64,000 bases of DNA from Meandrina meandrites (Eukaryota; Cnidaria; Anthozoa; Scleractinia; Meandrinidae): positions 38,898,251 to 38,962,250 of the forward strand of contig OY855903.1 of the NCBI GenBank assembly GCA_963693305.1, read 5' to 3'. The notes under the pieces were generated by a model. That model did not search any database and was not told the DNA's origin. It was given only the letters and a program-made list of their open reading frames with translations. Made by a program: the position numbers and the translations under genes. This document shows, piece after piece, positions 19,058 through 30,450 of this stretch (position 1 is its first letter; every line of letters starts with the position of its first letter).

Positions 19058-21272
19058 TAATATATAGATTTAGACAGGCCTAAAAGCGGAGCTCCCTTTT
19101 TTTTTACTTTGTTACTAATTAAGTAGCCACACTGTATTTCTAAGCTTATACAGTGGCCCATACAGGTTCAAAATGAATTTTAATCGCTTATGGTTAAAAA
19201 CCTCTCATGGTGTTGTTGACGAAAGCGACGTCAATATATTTCGTGGTCCCATCTGAATTTTCTTTCCTGTGACAGCCTGTCACTGGCAGGTTCTAAAATT
19301 GAATTTGACGAGTCATTTTATTGGGTTCCTCACACGTACGCACGTCGGCGCAAAACAAATCTTTATAACGTTTTCTGTACACGAATTAATACACCTCCAG
19401 GACCTCTAGGGGTTTTTCAATGTAAAAAGAATCTTGACCTTGTTTTGATTTACTACAAAACTGTCAGGGCAAGAAAATCAACTCAAGGCAAAAACAAAAT
19501 ACAGAAAAACAAAGTGAATTCTCTGCTAAACACAGTAAACAAAATGAACTCACGCCACGGCAAACTGAGAAAATCGAGTCGGCAAAACAAACTCTGAAAA
19601 TTATGTAAGTCATTTTAAACCAGCTTTTGTGTAAGACTTGTGCCAGTTTGTGATATGGGAAGTAGTGCACGATAACTGAGAATGAGCTTACAAAGTTGTT
19701 TTGACTGTTTGAACCATCTTCTTTTCGTTGCGGTTTAGTGGAATGATTAACTAATCCTGTTTTATCGTACGCGTTGCTAAGTACCTTATATTTTATGTAG
19801 AGAACTGAAGGAATTTTCTTCATTTCTGGTAAGTATTAAATAAATATGCGGTAGGTAAAGTCTGAACTCACTCAACCAAGCACAGGTAACTCGCAACGAA
19901 ACCGGCGAAATATTCGTTTACGCATCGAAGATATTTCAACACACTCACTGATAAGCAGGGACAAGAGAAACAAAACAAATGCAAGCGAGCCGAAATTCTG
20001 CGAAATTGTGATTTTTATCAGCTAAATAATTTGTTTTCAAAATCCAGTAGCGAACATCACTAGTCTAAACGAAATATTTGATAAACAATGTCTGTATAAA
20101 ATGTACAAACACGAACAGGTTTTAAAAATATTTACCGGAAGATCTGAAAAGCGACTCAACTTCAAATTTGTTCATAAATGAAGTAAATTCTCTCAATATA
20201 AAATTAGGCTTATGCTTAGTGCATACATTTACGTTTGTTACCTCATTATTGAAGAAGGCTTGTATATTCTGGAGGGCAAAGCTTTCAAACCAGCCCAATA
20301 ATATCGGAGACGAACTCGGTAATTTCGTTGTAAGCTAGCTCCAACACCACCGACATACAATGTAAGTCTTATACATTATATGAATTATCAACGAAGATCA
20401 ATTTCTCTCTTTCCATCGGTGTAGCCTTTAACAGCCTTTTATCCTTCACTTCAGTGAACTTGATCGGCTTTGAGTTCACTTTTAGTTGAGCTCAATTCAG
20501 TGATTCTCAGGCTTGCTCAGCCGCAGGTCAAACCGTGGACCTCGCTCTTTTGACTTGTAGTCCGATATATCATGTTCAAGTCCGCAATTACTTCGGTTCT
20601 TCCCGTTACAAGGTTGTCCTAAATGATTTCGAACAAGTTTCCATGATGTAGATGCGTAAATAGAGCGAGAAATATCCACGAAGACAGAAGATCTATGTTC
20701 TTCAGCAGCTTTCTTCGCGTGTTTCATTCAGCTTTAAACGTGAACCACGTGCCAAAGATTTTGGCGCCTTTTCATGCAATGGCGTTGTTTAAGTTGATGT
20801 GAAATGTCCAGATCATTTTTTGATGTGAGAAAAAATCTCTGAAGTGATGGGGTGAAAATAATAACGAAGAAATATTTCACGCTGCTCACTTTCTTCACAA
20901 GTTCCCGCGGTTGAGCAAAGATTTTGTCGCCTTTTCACGCAATCGATTCGTGTAGGCGAAATGAAATATCCCAGTCAATTTTCAACATGATTTAAAAAAA
21001 TGTGCAGTGTCCCACAAACTTCTACGATAGGTAACTTTTAACGAAAAGTGGATAGTCAATATCAAACACGTAAGATGCTCAGGTCGAACTTTTTCTGGAG
21101 TGTGACCGCCATTTTGGGCGACGGCGTCGTTGTCGCTAGGCGCATGCGCCCGCGAGCCATGCCGCTAGTCACGATGACCATGAAACGCATGGTTTTCTCA
21201 ATTTCTATCTTCGCACGGTAGTTATGGGGCTCCGCTCTGTGGCCCTTCGGGCCGCTAGAGAGCTCTGCTATT
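19058..21272 (-). mobile_element. About 2.2-kb interspersed repeat (copy B), uninterrupted
   Basis: The inverted sister of copy A (4075-7932). On the minus strand it begins at about 21,272 (TAGCAGAGCTC, then GGCCCGAAGGGCC and CGGAGCCCCATA) and ends at about 19,058 (GGGAGCTCCGCTTTTAGGCC, then CTAAATCTATATATTA). It lacks the SINE and the 42-bp-array element present in copy A and so gives the pre-insertion sequence for both. No ORF of note. The coding-like frames within it, such as minus 19,464-19,823, match non-coding sequence in copy A. Confidence 0.8.
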
Positions 21273-22519
21273 AAAATATGAATGAGTTAAAACTCACCAC
21301 AATAGGGTTTAATACAATTGTGTCAACAGAAAACCACGCAGACCTATATGACCTCTATACATTTGCTTGGTGGCATACTCATGGCTCTACTCAATTTGAA
21401 TTTAGAACCCTCCTAGTAATACAGCTGACAGCATATAGTACCCTTTATAAACAAGTGAGAAGCAGGATAAGGTGGATGACCAAATCCAATACATGTGGGA
21501 TTCCTTGGTGGTCTTGGATAGCTCTTTAATGCAACGCTTCACTGAACACTTTTGTTTCAGTTATATTTGCATAACTTGACTTTTTTTGTTTGAACTGAAA
21601 TTGAAGTTGTTCACTTTAGACACAAATCCCTTGCACTTCCTGTAAATCAGCTTTGAAAGCAGATTACTGTGTGTGGAATTTTTTTTTATTATTATTATTT
21701 ATTGGATAACATTTTTTTACAGACACTTACATAAAACTAACATTAACTTACTTACGATTACATATGGGTACATAGATACAACTACATTTACAAACTTACA
21801 TCGACATTACTACTTTAACTACTGGTTACATTTACATTTACACAAAGTCGGAGACTGTATTCCAAGTGATGAAAAGAATAAATAAATAAATAAATGAAAT
21901 AAAGAAATAAATAAATAGACAGATAAATAAATAAATAATTGAGAAAAAAAAACTGAACTGAAAATTGGCGTTCTGATGTTCTCCTTCTGTTTTCGATTTA
22001 AATTAAACTGATGTTCTCTAGAGGGTGCCACTTTTTGTTATGTATTTCTTGTCTATTGTTTCTTATGGCAATGTTGCATTCTATTCTTTCTATATTCTTT
22101 AGTTTATTTTTTAAATGAGTTAGTAAAGGTTTACATTTTTTGAGACAACTTTGATATATTACTTGTTTTCCCATAATAATAATGTGATTAAGCAGAAGCC
22201 AGTGTGATCGTGTATGTACGATGTGTGATCGTGTATGTATGTGGGTTGATTGTTGTTGGGTTGACAGCTATCCTTGGGTTGACTGGCTTTCTGTTGACTG
22301 TCCTCTGGTCAACTGGTATTGGGTTGACAGTCATCCTTGGCTTCATTGCTCTCAGGGTACTGGTTTTAAGTTGACTTTTGTTTAGGGAAGAGGCTTAAGA
22401 TGGTTCAAGAGTGGTGCTTGGTGCATGTACCTGAAACATCTTTCTCAACATGTCAGCCCCGTCCAAATCTTTTGCAAAGTCTCCAGTGTACCTGTTTCTT
22501 GGCAGGAGGTTTGTATTCT
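21273..22519. other. Simple-sequence and minisatellite-like stretch
   Basis: This holds an AAAT/AAAG-rich microsatellite at about 21,878-21,940 and a degenerate tandem of TTGGGTTGAC-type units at about 22,240-22,380. No gene is supported. Confidence 0.5.
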
Positions 22520-22819
22520 TCAATTTTTAATTATATTTTTAATACCATGCAATTTAATTTTCTTGTTGGAGTTGCTTTGGTTAGGAGAAGGATGTTTCCT
22601 CTTTTTGTTCCCGCTGTGTATTAATAGTCCTTCCGATGTTAGTGCACCTTTCTTCAAATTCCTTTCAAAGTCTTTTAAAGTCAAGAGAGCTTTTTCAAGA
22701 ATATTGGAATCCTTGCAGTCATAAGAAATGTTTGTTAATGACTGCAAGGTATTCTGTACCTTTGTTGAAAGACTTTTAAGGCTTTGTTTCTCTTTTTTCA
22801 GGTAAATCAGCCCCAACAT
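22520..22819 (-). CDS. Conserved-looking minus-strand segment, unidentified
   Basis: An open frame with SLKSLSTKVQNTLQSLTNIS, then CKDSNILEKALLTLKDFERN, LTSEGLLIHSG and a basic tail KKRKHPSPNQSNSNKKIKL. The leucine-rich helices followed by an NLS-like tail look like the C-terminal part of a nuclear protein, plausibly a zinc-finger/SWIM transposase accessory region. Upstream sequence (SSHDMSSEKQEVIHVGADLP) continues in another frame, implying a frameshift or intron. No firm family. Confidence 0.35.
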   Translation of the reverse strand: MLGLIYLKKEKQSLKSLSTKVQNTLQSLTNISYDCKDSNILEKALLTLKDFERNLKKGALTSEGLLIHSGNKKRKHPSPNQSNSNKKIKLHGIKNIIKN

Positions 22820-23074
22820 GAATCACCTCTTGCTTTTCAGAAGACATGTCATGACTTGATTCTTGGTAATCCCAATTTCTCTCTCCAGGGATGTCTTCAC
22901 TTATGCAAGGAGATTAGGCTGCATCTATGTCTGCATTTAGGTGAGGCAACTGTCTGTAGTGCTCTGGTAGTGATAATCAGCTGATTAGTTTGTTGTCTTT
23001 CATTAAAAATTAAATTAAATTAAATGTTGTTTATAGTGGTCATGCACTTAGCTTCGAGGTGGCTAGTTTACAGG

Positions 23075-23307
23075 CATGCCACTGAAACATAGGAAACAAA
23101 TAATTTTAGATGAACATAACATGGTTAAAAATCCCAACTGGCAGGAGGCAGACCAGTTGGCTATGTACAAAGCGTGACCGAGGATTAGAACTCGGGACGA
23201 CCGTGAAACAAATCCAGCTAGTGGCAGGGTGGAGGGCTTGAACACGGGACCTCCGGATTACAAGACCAGCGCCCTAAACCACTCGGCCACATGTCACTCG
23301 GAAACAT
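23075..23307 (-). mobile_element. Second tRNA-derived SINE with imperfect target duplication
   Basis: The minus strand has a tRNA-like head (23,227-23,291: GTGGCCGAGTGGTTTAGGGC box A region, loop CTTGTAA giving anticodon TGT, Thr, and box B GTGTTCAAGCC). Then follows a conserved body (GTCCCGAGTTCTAATCCTCG, GCCAACTGGTCTGCCTCC, AACCATGTTATGTTCA). Flanks CATGCCACTGAAACAT (23,075-23,090) and CATGTCACTCGGAAACAT (23,290-23,307) look like a diverged target duplication. It is a different SINE family from the one at 6015-6252. The acceptor stem does not pair, so it is not a tRNA gene. Confidence 0.75.
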
Positions 23308-24126
23308 GTGTTTAACAGGATATTTCGTTTTCCTCCAGTCCAAGCACTGACAGGAAGGAGCAGCAAAGTTTACCTAGTAATTCCCATTGCCTGACTCTGA
23401 TTTTCAATAAAAAAATAAGTGATATAAGTAAACAATGTTTTGATATCGTCAGAATGTCATTGTCAAGTTCATTAAGTAAGTTAGTTCATGTGTTATCTAA
23501 ATTCATTCTACAATTATGCTAGAATGGTCATGCAATATTGGCCATGTAAATAATTGCATGTGATCTCACTTACAGAATATCTACTGCAGTGATCAGCAAC
23601 CTTAGCTTAGCAGATTCTGCAACATGTATCTGGAAAAAATAGATGATATCTGAGCAATATATTTTGAGATTTGTAAAGATTTAATAATAAGTTATATCCC
23701 TATCTTGCCCGTAAACATATTTATAAAATGTACCTTACAATCAGAGTTCAGGCTCCTTAAGAGATTTTGAATTTCCTCACAACCTATCTTCTAAGTCCAC
23801 ATTCTCCTACACGGCCGCCCAAAATACAGTGCAAATCGTCAAAGCCTTTAGACCATTATTCTGCAATGTAATTGAGTCCTTCCGAAGACTTCCTCACCAT
23901 TGCACTGCAACAAGACAAAATGAGTAGCATGCTGAATGACCCAAATGGCTTAGAATTAGTTTTGTAAGTAGCACTCGCCATAAGGAAGACCTTGAACATT
24001 ATGAGGACTGGTAATGAAATGGTCTAGCTGGTCAGTTTTCACAAGCATTCTTGGGCTTTTCTAGAAGGGAAGTGGAACACCTCGACCATACTAAATTTTG
24101 TGATTTCTGACCATAGCGAACTTATA
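23308..24126. other. No supported gene
   Basis: AT-rich sequence without a recognisable ORF, RNA gene or clear repeat. Confidence 0.4.
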
Positions 24127-24318
24127 TTAAGTGACACTAGGTATGTACTCCTGGATTATCTCTAATGTTGTGAGGTCTGCCATGACTGACAAAATTTGCC
24201 AGCATGTACCCCAGCTTAATGCATTATTGTATGTCTCAGCCAAGGCCTCTGAGTACTTCTTGTCTGCAGGACCCCTCTGCCGTTTCCAAGACCTTCCCAG
24301 ATTAATGATTAATTTCAA
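24127..24318 (-). pseudogene. Fragment of a repeated cnidarian protein family
   Basis: The minus-strand frame GRSWKRQRGPADKKYSEALA, then ETYNNALSWGTCWQILSVMA and DLTTLEIIQEYIPSVT ends at a TAA, with YKFAM in frame after it. I recall the pattern RGPADKFY..AL...YN.A.SWETR.QVLS..AD...Y..IQ.FIPG.T.YR.T from a large multi-copy protein family in cnidarian genomes, probably transposon-borne, of unknown function. Here only about 55 residues remain. Confidence 0.45.
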
Positions 24319-24722
24319 CTATATCGGGGCGTGTGATTGGTCAATATCAAAAAATTGCCGAAAAATACACGAAAATCCCGACATAAACATTTTTTCACGT
24401 AGTTTTCCCCATGCCCCTGTTATCCCCCTCACAGCCAAATTTTACCATTGTCCTATGTGCCAATCAAAAGTTAGAACAGAAAACTTGTAGCAAACGCGAC
24501 CTTCATGCAGCGCCATCTTGGATTTGCGATCAGAGCTCTGAACTTTCTGGCCCTTTTATTATATATTTCTCGAATACATACATATTATATATTATAATTG
24601 TAAGGTATATTATGTCGAAAGAATCGATGAAAATGCCCTTCAAGAGTGACTGCTGCTGTCCACGACACGAGGAGCGACAGATTAGGAAATGTTGGTCTGC
24701 AAACATTGTACAATAACGAACA

Positions 24723-25476
24723 TTTATGTAGATGCCTACGAAAACCTTTAATTGTTAGCCGCCAGTTGTTTACTGGAAAACAACCCAAATTAAAAGTGAG
24801 ATAACCAAGATGGAATAATTTGGCCACGAGAGTGGCGATTTATTGACTAAAATAACTTCAGTGACAGCTTAATTACCAAAAACACGACGGATCGTTAGCA
24901 CAGGTGGGCGTGAAAACAGGCCCAGCCAGCAAGAGTAAAGGCCAACGACTAGTGAAGGCGGACTGACTGGGGATGGAGGCGGGAAAATTCACTGATGTGT
25001 ACTCCTCGAAGGTTACGAAGAATGAGGATGAACACATGTCTCACACTCTCCTTGTATGATGGGAATTAACCGCGAAATTCAAGATATTTAATTTGATTAT
25101 CGATAAACGGATATACGCCGAATTCCAGCCTTCAGAACAGCCACACGGCAATTACGATAAGATAATGCTAAAATGTTTATTATACTAAAATGGTTACTAT
25201 ACTAAAATTAATGTTTACTAAACTAATGTCGGCCTCTACATAAATGACATTATGGCGGTGTCCATAATCTCGTGGTTTTATGTAGATGCCTACGAAAACC
25301 TTTAATTGTTAGCCACCAGTTGTTTACCGGAAGACAACCCAGATTAAAAGTGAGATAACCAGGATGGAATAATTTGGCCACGAGAGTGGCGATTTATTGA
25401 CTAAAATAACTTCAGTGATGGCTTAATTACCAAAAACACGACTGATCGTTAGTGCAGATGGGCGTGAAAACAGGCC
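24723..25476 (-). repeat. Split direct repeats (B1-A2-B2) of the Ngaro-type element
   Basis: Bases 24,723-24,922 and 25,277-25,476 are 200-bp direct copies (TTTATGTAGATGCCTACGAA to GTGAAAACAGGCC) with roughly a dozen differences. The block between them (24,923-25,276) is the A2 unit. Its ends, AATTCACTGATGTGTACTCC and CTAATGTCGGCCTCTACATA, recur at 39,229-39,317. Confidence 0.8.
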
Positions 25477-25607
25477 ACACGCCACACAAAATTGTGGCAA
25501 GCCCCACCAAAGCAGGAACCCAGATTGAAAAGGTAAACAAATGACGGCTAAGACGTCATACATTTAAAGCTTGAAAGAATAGATTAAATGCTAGCATGCT
25601 ACTGAGG

Positions 25608-25990
25608 AACAAGCCCCTGCTTAATTTCTCCATAGTAGAAAGATAATGAGCAAAAAAACAAACTTTATTAGATGAAATGAAGTATAGTCATAACAAGCTA
25701 CTACCGGGGGAACAAGCCCCTGCTTAACTTCCCGCCGCATAGCAGAGATAATGACAGTAATTATAAAGTTGCCGATACTAGCTGCAACACATTTGTATCT
25801 AATAAACATAGCTACTTGAGAACAAGCCCCTGCTTAAACTCTCGCATAGCAAAGTTGTAATAATGAAGTATTATGTGAGGGAACAAGCCCATGCTTAAAT
25901 TCTGCACAATAGAGCCTCTACAGGAGAGAAAAAAGAAATGTAAATAGACGAAACCACTAACCAATAGTAAACAGACAAGCCCCTGCTTGA
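25608..25990. repeat. Five spaced copies of AACAAGCCCCTGCTTAA
   Basis: The core occurs at about 25,608, 25,711, 25,821, 25,882 (AACAAGCCCATGCTTAA) and 25,974 (ACAAGCCCCTGCTTGA). Copies are usually followed within about 15 bp by GCATAG or CATAGT, and spacing is 61-110 bp. The sequence between copies is not conserved. They sit between the recombinase stop codon and the B1 repeat, i.e. in the 3' untranslated part of the retroelement. Confidence 0.85.
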
Positions 25991-26011
25991 ATCTATTGCC
26001 ACGTGGAGCAG

Positions 26012-26245
26012 TTAGTTAGCGTGTAACGATTCATTTCGAATATAAAGTCGAAAGGCATCAGATTTCCAATGACCAAGGGTTCTAATCTGTGCGTCGGTAA
26101 AGCCCATTTCAGCCGCGTGGCTTGCGGCACCGATGCGAAAACTGTGAGATTTATAATGTGCGACATCGAGGCCACAGAAAATAAGGCATCGATGTAGTTT
26201 GGTATTAAATTGACCCATTGTTACACAGGATGCGTCAGGAAAACA
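26012..26245 (-). pseudogene. Tyrosine recombinase C-terminal catalytic half (Ngaro/DIRS-type)
   Basis: The minus strand reads CFPDASCVTMGQFNTKLHRC, CLIFCGLDVAHYKSHSFRIG, AASHAAEMG, then IRTLGHWKSDAFRLYIRNES and a stop. The box-2 signature H-x-x-R (HSFR), the following H/W (LGHW) and the nucleophile Tyr in RLYIR are all present. The recombinase integrates the circular DNA copy of the element. The frame opens upstream of the first Met, and the missing N-half lies at 27,640-27,973 on the same strand. Confidence 0.85.
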
Positions 26246-26249
26246 AGGC

Positions 26250-27640
26250 TATTTATCTTCCAAAACAATGGAGAAGTCCGCCGCTTTCCACGACTGAAAA
26301 GCTCGAGTGGATATAAACATTGAAGTACATGTATTTGTTACTGAACAGTACCCTGTGCATGACATTGTGGAAAGAGGCGGTGTTTATATTTTCCCAACTA
26401 TTTTAATTTTGCTCGTTCGGTCTCTGAACAAAACCACAAACGATCCTTAAAATAGATAACAAATGATGTGTAACTCGGACATTTCACGCTCGTCCTTGGC
26501 TGTTACAACAGTTGTCGGTGCGATAGCTTTTGTAGACAACACTGTATTGCCGTTTAAAATGCATGTTTCCTTCAAAAAAATCATGCCGCTTTTTCCCCCA
26601 ACACGTTCGCTTCCTCGTTCAGTTTAAATATATATACCGGACAGCAAAGATGAAAGGCCGAAGCAATGTATCACCGCGCCGAAATGGCTTTCAATTTGTC
26701 ATAACTTTTAAAATATTTTTACAAAGGCGAACGCACTGATCAAATTAGCGAATTGACAAACAAGAGCGTTGCAACATCGGGCAAGAGAAAATCATTAACA
26801 TCTGATCAAGAAACAGAGTTTATTTTTTTGTTTGATCCAAGTGAAGGACGTTTTAATTCAGGAATACAAGTTCTACGCTCTTATCTGTCTTATATCTACT
26901 GTAAGTTTTTGCTAAAAATAAAGTGTTATCAAATTTCATTTAGCAAGCAAAGAAATTTGCATACTGATCTTGGCTCGTTGTGGTTTTTGCAGCAATTTAA
27001 GACATTTTTGTGTGAAGAAAATGTAAATCTTTACAGGAAAATATTCACTTTGCCTATCGAAGAAAGTAGAACTTGTTCATATCGGAAACCTTTTATTTCG
27101 AGGTGGAATTACGGTTTGTTAAACTTCATCGATCGTGTCACGCAACGTGAATCTGTTGATACAATTAACTTTGGCCAAAATAGTCGCAAAATGGAGAATG
27201 TTGGTTAACGTTAATTGCCAAAGTAAGAAAACAACAGTTGTCTTTGTCATTTATCCAGAATTTCATTCCTGTCAGGTTTTTTTTGGGGGGCCTTGTAATT
27301 ATTTGACTGTTCACACGATTGCGCAGTCCCGCACAATCACCATTTTTCACGGCACAATTTGCCTCCCAAAACCCGCACAATTTTCTTTTTTTTCCCGCAC
27401 CCTGTCAGAAGACCTGAAATATTCATTATAGGGATAGCGAGACAATGTAGGAAACAGTGATATTGGAGAGAGGTACCTTTGTAAAGCTGTATTTTTATTC
27501 ACAGCCGAGGGAAAAGACATTTAGAAAGCGCCCGTGAGCATACGTAATTTGCATAATGTTAACAACACATCGATGGAAGGATGGAAGGCTAAACTTCCCC
27601 ACTATACTCGTTCATTGCGCAAGCGCATTCACGAGTAAAA
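26250..27640. other. About 1.4-kb insertion inside the recombinase gene
   Basis: Sequence separating the two recombinase halves. A plus-strand frame at 26,753-27,208 (starting MTNKSVATSGKRKSLTSDQE) has no recognised domain. The right end holds a short palindrome (TTGCGCAAGCGCA). No TIR or target duplication was obvious at the ends, so the element type is unknown. Confidence 0.5.
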
Positions 27641-27973
27641 AGGGGGCCGTGACCATGCAGTATTGGATAAGAGCATTGAGCGGACAAAAAGGTTGGGATT
27701 CCTCTCGCTGTATTGTGATTTCAAATGGCCTATTAGAGATATTATGTTTAAACTCGGAGATTGTAATCTTAGCCATGCGTGACTCATGAGCATTTGGCAG
27801 AAATTTTATTTGTCTAAATTGTAATACCGAATGCACTGAACCCTTGGTCTTGGCTGCTATTTCGCCCACTCGAAAGAAGCCGTAAAATGCTATCAGAAAC
27901 ATCACCGTGTAAAGCATACGCTGGTTTCCTACATGAAATTGCTGACGTTCAACTCTCTCCCGAGCAACGTTTT
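27640..27973 (-). pseudogene. Tyrosine recombinase N-terminal catalytic half (Ngaro/DIRS-type)
   Basis: The minus strand reads RMLYTVMFLIAFYGFFRVGE, IAAK, then SVLQFRQIKF, ISEFKHNISNRPFEITIQRE and FCPLNALIQYC. The Arg in FFRVGEI is the first catalytic residue of the family, and the FKHN block is the conserved beta strand. It matches the C-half at 26,012-26,245 and completes the recombinase fold except for the junction. It is cut on its 5' side by the plus-strand LINE at 27,974. Confidence 0.8.
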
Positions 27974-28740
27974 TTATTATGGGCATTGTGCATTCCCTTC
28001 CAGCGGAATGGAAAAGAATATTACAAACTTCCACCAGCCCAAAATCAACTAATCCCCTCCCTTGTATACCTCTTTTAAAATTGAAAAGTAACTCTATCCC
28101 TATCAGTGATGCCACTGCCAAAAAGATCTATGAAACTTTTTCGAGAAGAAAACAAGTCCCTCCAACAGCTAAACAAAAGTTATCGGCAGAGTACCCGGAC
28201 ACAATTTTAAATTGGGAAAAGGTCTACTCCCTTCCATTTCGTGTTACAATGGAGTCAAAAGTCAGAGAATTTCAATACAAAGTTCTAAACAATATCGTCT
28301 TTACTAACAGAAAACTTTTTCGCTTTGGTCTGGCACAATCTCCAAGCTGCACCTTTTGTCAAGAAGAATCAGAATCCCTCGAGCACTTACTCTTCCTTTG
28401 TAAATTTTCCTGTGAATTCTGGAAGCATGTCCTTTCCTGGCTTAAAGACAAAAATTTTTAAATAGAGTCAATTATCTTGACCGACTTGATTTTTGGAAAA
28501 TTTGAAATAGAGGAAGATTTCTCTTTGATTAACCACATTTTATTATTGGGAAAATATTATCTCTAGACAAGAAAATGCAACGGAAAACTCCCTTCATTAA
28601 ACGGTTTTATTGCCCGGTTAAAACGTGTCCTCAGCATCGAGCTCTACATAGCTAGGAGGAGAAATAAACTTATCTCACACCATAAAAAATGGGAAAAACT
28701 TTTGACCACCTTGACTGATCAATAAACTATTGAAAAAAAC
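27974..28740 (+). pseudogene. 5'-truncated LINE, ORF2 C-terminal zinc-knuckle region
   Basis: The plus strand encodes the region after the RT of an L1/Tx1-type ORF2: IMGIVHSLPAEWKRIL, LNWEKVYSLPFRVTMESKVR, FQYKVLNNIVFTNRKLFRFG, then the zf-RVT motif SCTFCQEESESLEHLLFLCK and a C-terminal helix region with stops to about 28,725. The usual left boundary inside another element and the polarity indicate a 5'-truncated insertion. It shares its family with the minus-strand LINE next door, and the two meet tail to tail near 28,760-28,800. Confidence 0.8.
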
Positions 28741-28804
28741 AATTAAATCAATTTAGTTACTAGCTAAAATCTGTGAGGCCAATTCCTGATCTTCGTGAAC
28801 TAGT

Positions 28805-30387
28805 TCAAGTAATCAGTAGAGAAGGAGAGAAGGAGAGAAGGTTATCCCACTTTTTGTAATGATTAATTAGAATTCCGTTCTTTTTTGCTATATGTAATTC
28901 CAATTTATAAGTTGCTTTTAACTTAACTTTGAAGACTGTGAGTGATGGACTGGCCTTGGAGAATTTACACTTGTAGATAAAGTATTTAGCCAGCAAAATA
29001 ATATGATTAACCAAAAGAAAATCTTTGTCAAGGTCAAATTTTCCAAAAAGAATGTCCAAATGAGAGACATTAAGCAAAATATTTACTTCATCCACGAGCC
29101 AAGATAAGAGTTCTTTCCAAAAGAATGTTGATGACTTACAAAAATACAATAAACGCTCCAGGGATTCCTCTTCTTCATTACAGAAAACACATAAGGGGGA
29201 TTCTACCATTTTGAACTGGTAAAGTTTCTTATTGGTGAAAACAATGAGGTTTAATAATTTATATGGGAATTCTCTGAGTTTTGTATCCAAAGTAGTTTCA
29301 AAAGCTAACGAATATACCCTTTCCCAGTCTATAGAAAGATCCGGGTATTTACTCAAAATTTTAGCTTTAGCCGTGGCTGTAGTTTGTTTAACAGAACGAA
29401 ATTCCCTATAAACCAATTTGGATGTGACATTAGCAAGGTCAATCGTTTTACCAGCAATTGTTAATACAAAACAAGTTTGATCCAACATAGAAGGGGCACA
29501 ATAAGGGTTTGTTTTAATTATAGAACGCCATTCATTTGGGATAGCATCAATAACCCCCATTAGGGAAAACAGGTAACCAGTAGATAAAGAGACTGAGAAT
29601 TTTGTCACTTTTAAGAAAAATACCTTCCAGGTGGCTCGAGTTCGTATTATTGCCTCCTGGGTGATGTAGTCATTCTGGAGCTCATACTCTGTTTTTATAA
29701 CTTCAAACATATTCATATTTTATGGCGAGGGATCTTGATCACACATTTTTTGGCAGTCGTTAAGTCTTGCCTCTAAAGTTGCCATTTTTGACCTTCGCCC
29801 TTTAGCCTTCATCTTACTATAAAAAATGCTTTCTTGGCGAATCTTGTACTTCATCAGATCTCAAAAGAGCCTTGGATCTTTGACTTCTTTAAATTCATCG
29901 TTCCATAATGGGTATTCGTATTAATCAAGGACACATATTCCTTATCATCCAATAAGCTAGAATTAAGCTTCCAATAAGAAGGACCTCGGGGTCCATTTTC
30001 AGTTCCATTCAAAGATAGCACAATTGCGGAATGGTCGGATTTAAGCGATGGAATGACATCAACATTATCAATATCCTCCTGCATACCACTGCTTACTAGC
30101 CAGTAGTCCAGCCTCCTCTGAATTACGAGAGTCTTCTGACGCCAAGTAAAACGTTTTTCCTTTGGGTTTCTAATCCTCCATATATCAACTAAATCATTGA
30201 TAACACATATGTTTTCTATTGTCTTAACTGATTCTTTTCGTTTTGGATTTCCGCCATTACCATCCAAATCGGGGTCAAAAATTGCGTTAAAATCCCCACC
30301 AATTACAATATTACAATCGTCCTCTAAACAAAAATTGTCCAGTTCTTCTCCAATTTCTTCAAAAAAGGTTAATTGCTCGTTTAATTG
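28805..30387 (-). pseudogene. LINE ORF2 relic, 3' part (endonuclease end to zf-RVT), RT core deleted
   Basis: The minus strand continues the endonuclease begun at 36,190-36,520: FFEEIGEELDNFCLEDDCNI, VIGGDFNAIFDPDLDGNGG, RFTWRQK, LKSDHSAIVLSLNG (catalytic GGDFN and SDHSAI motifs). Then comes a linker with a frameshift (about 29,900) and stops, up to IIRTRATW. It then jumps to VFFLKVTKFSVSLSTGYLFS, missing the RT palm motifs. It ends with EWRSIIK and the zinc-knuckle SPLCVFCNEEEESLERLLYF. The RT core deletion makes it dead. The upstream part is separated from it by the 5.8-kb transposon 30,391-36,186. Confidence 0.85.
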
Positions 30388-30390
30388 CTT

Positions 30391-30450
30391 TAGTCCGGAA
30401 GATAAGTGTAAAATTGTTCAAATTGGTGATACAAGTACTAAATTTCATAC
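30391..30450 (+). repeat. Left terminal inverted repeat of the 5.8-kb transposon
   Basis: It begins TAGTCCGGAAGATAAG and continues with ATTGTTCAAATTGGTGATAC. Its inverted partner is 36,119-36,186, which has a few extra bases (TTAGCAGC region) relative to this copy. Confidence 0.75.

Larger units (their letters stand above)
24723..27973 (-). mobile_element. 3' part of a Ngaro/DIRS-type tyrosine-recombinase retrotransposon
   Basis: On the minus strand the order is: recombinase N-half (27,973-27,640), an intruding 1.4-kb segment, recombinase C-half (26,245-26,012), a 3' region with five spaced 17-bp repeats (25,990-25,608), then two 200-bp direct repeats (25,476-25,277 and 24,922-24,723) separated by a unique block. 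That is the B1-A2-B2 arrangement of split direct repeats known for Ngaro/PAT elements, which lack LTRs and integrate through a tyrosine recombinase. The RT/RNase H part is not found. The 5' side is cut by a LINE at 27,974. Confidence 0.7.

Noticed and set aside
23227..23291. Second tRNA-Thr gene (anticodon TGT)
   Set aside because: The acceptor stem does not pair and the sequence continues into a conserved SINE body.
25608..25990. CRISPR-like array of AACAAGCCCCTGCTTAA repeats
   Set aside because: Spacing is irregular (61-110 bp), repeats are only 17 bp and imperfect, and the context is a eukaryotic retroelement with no cas genes.
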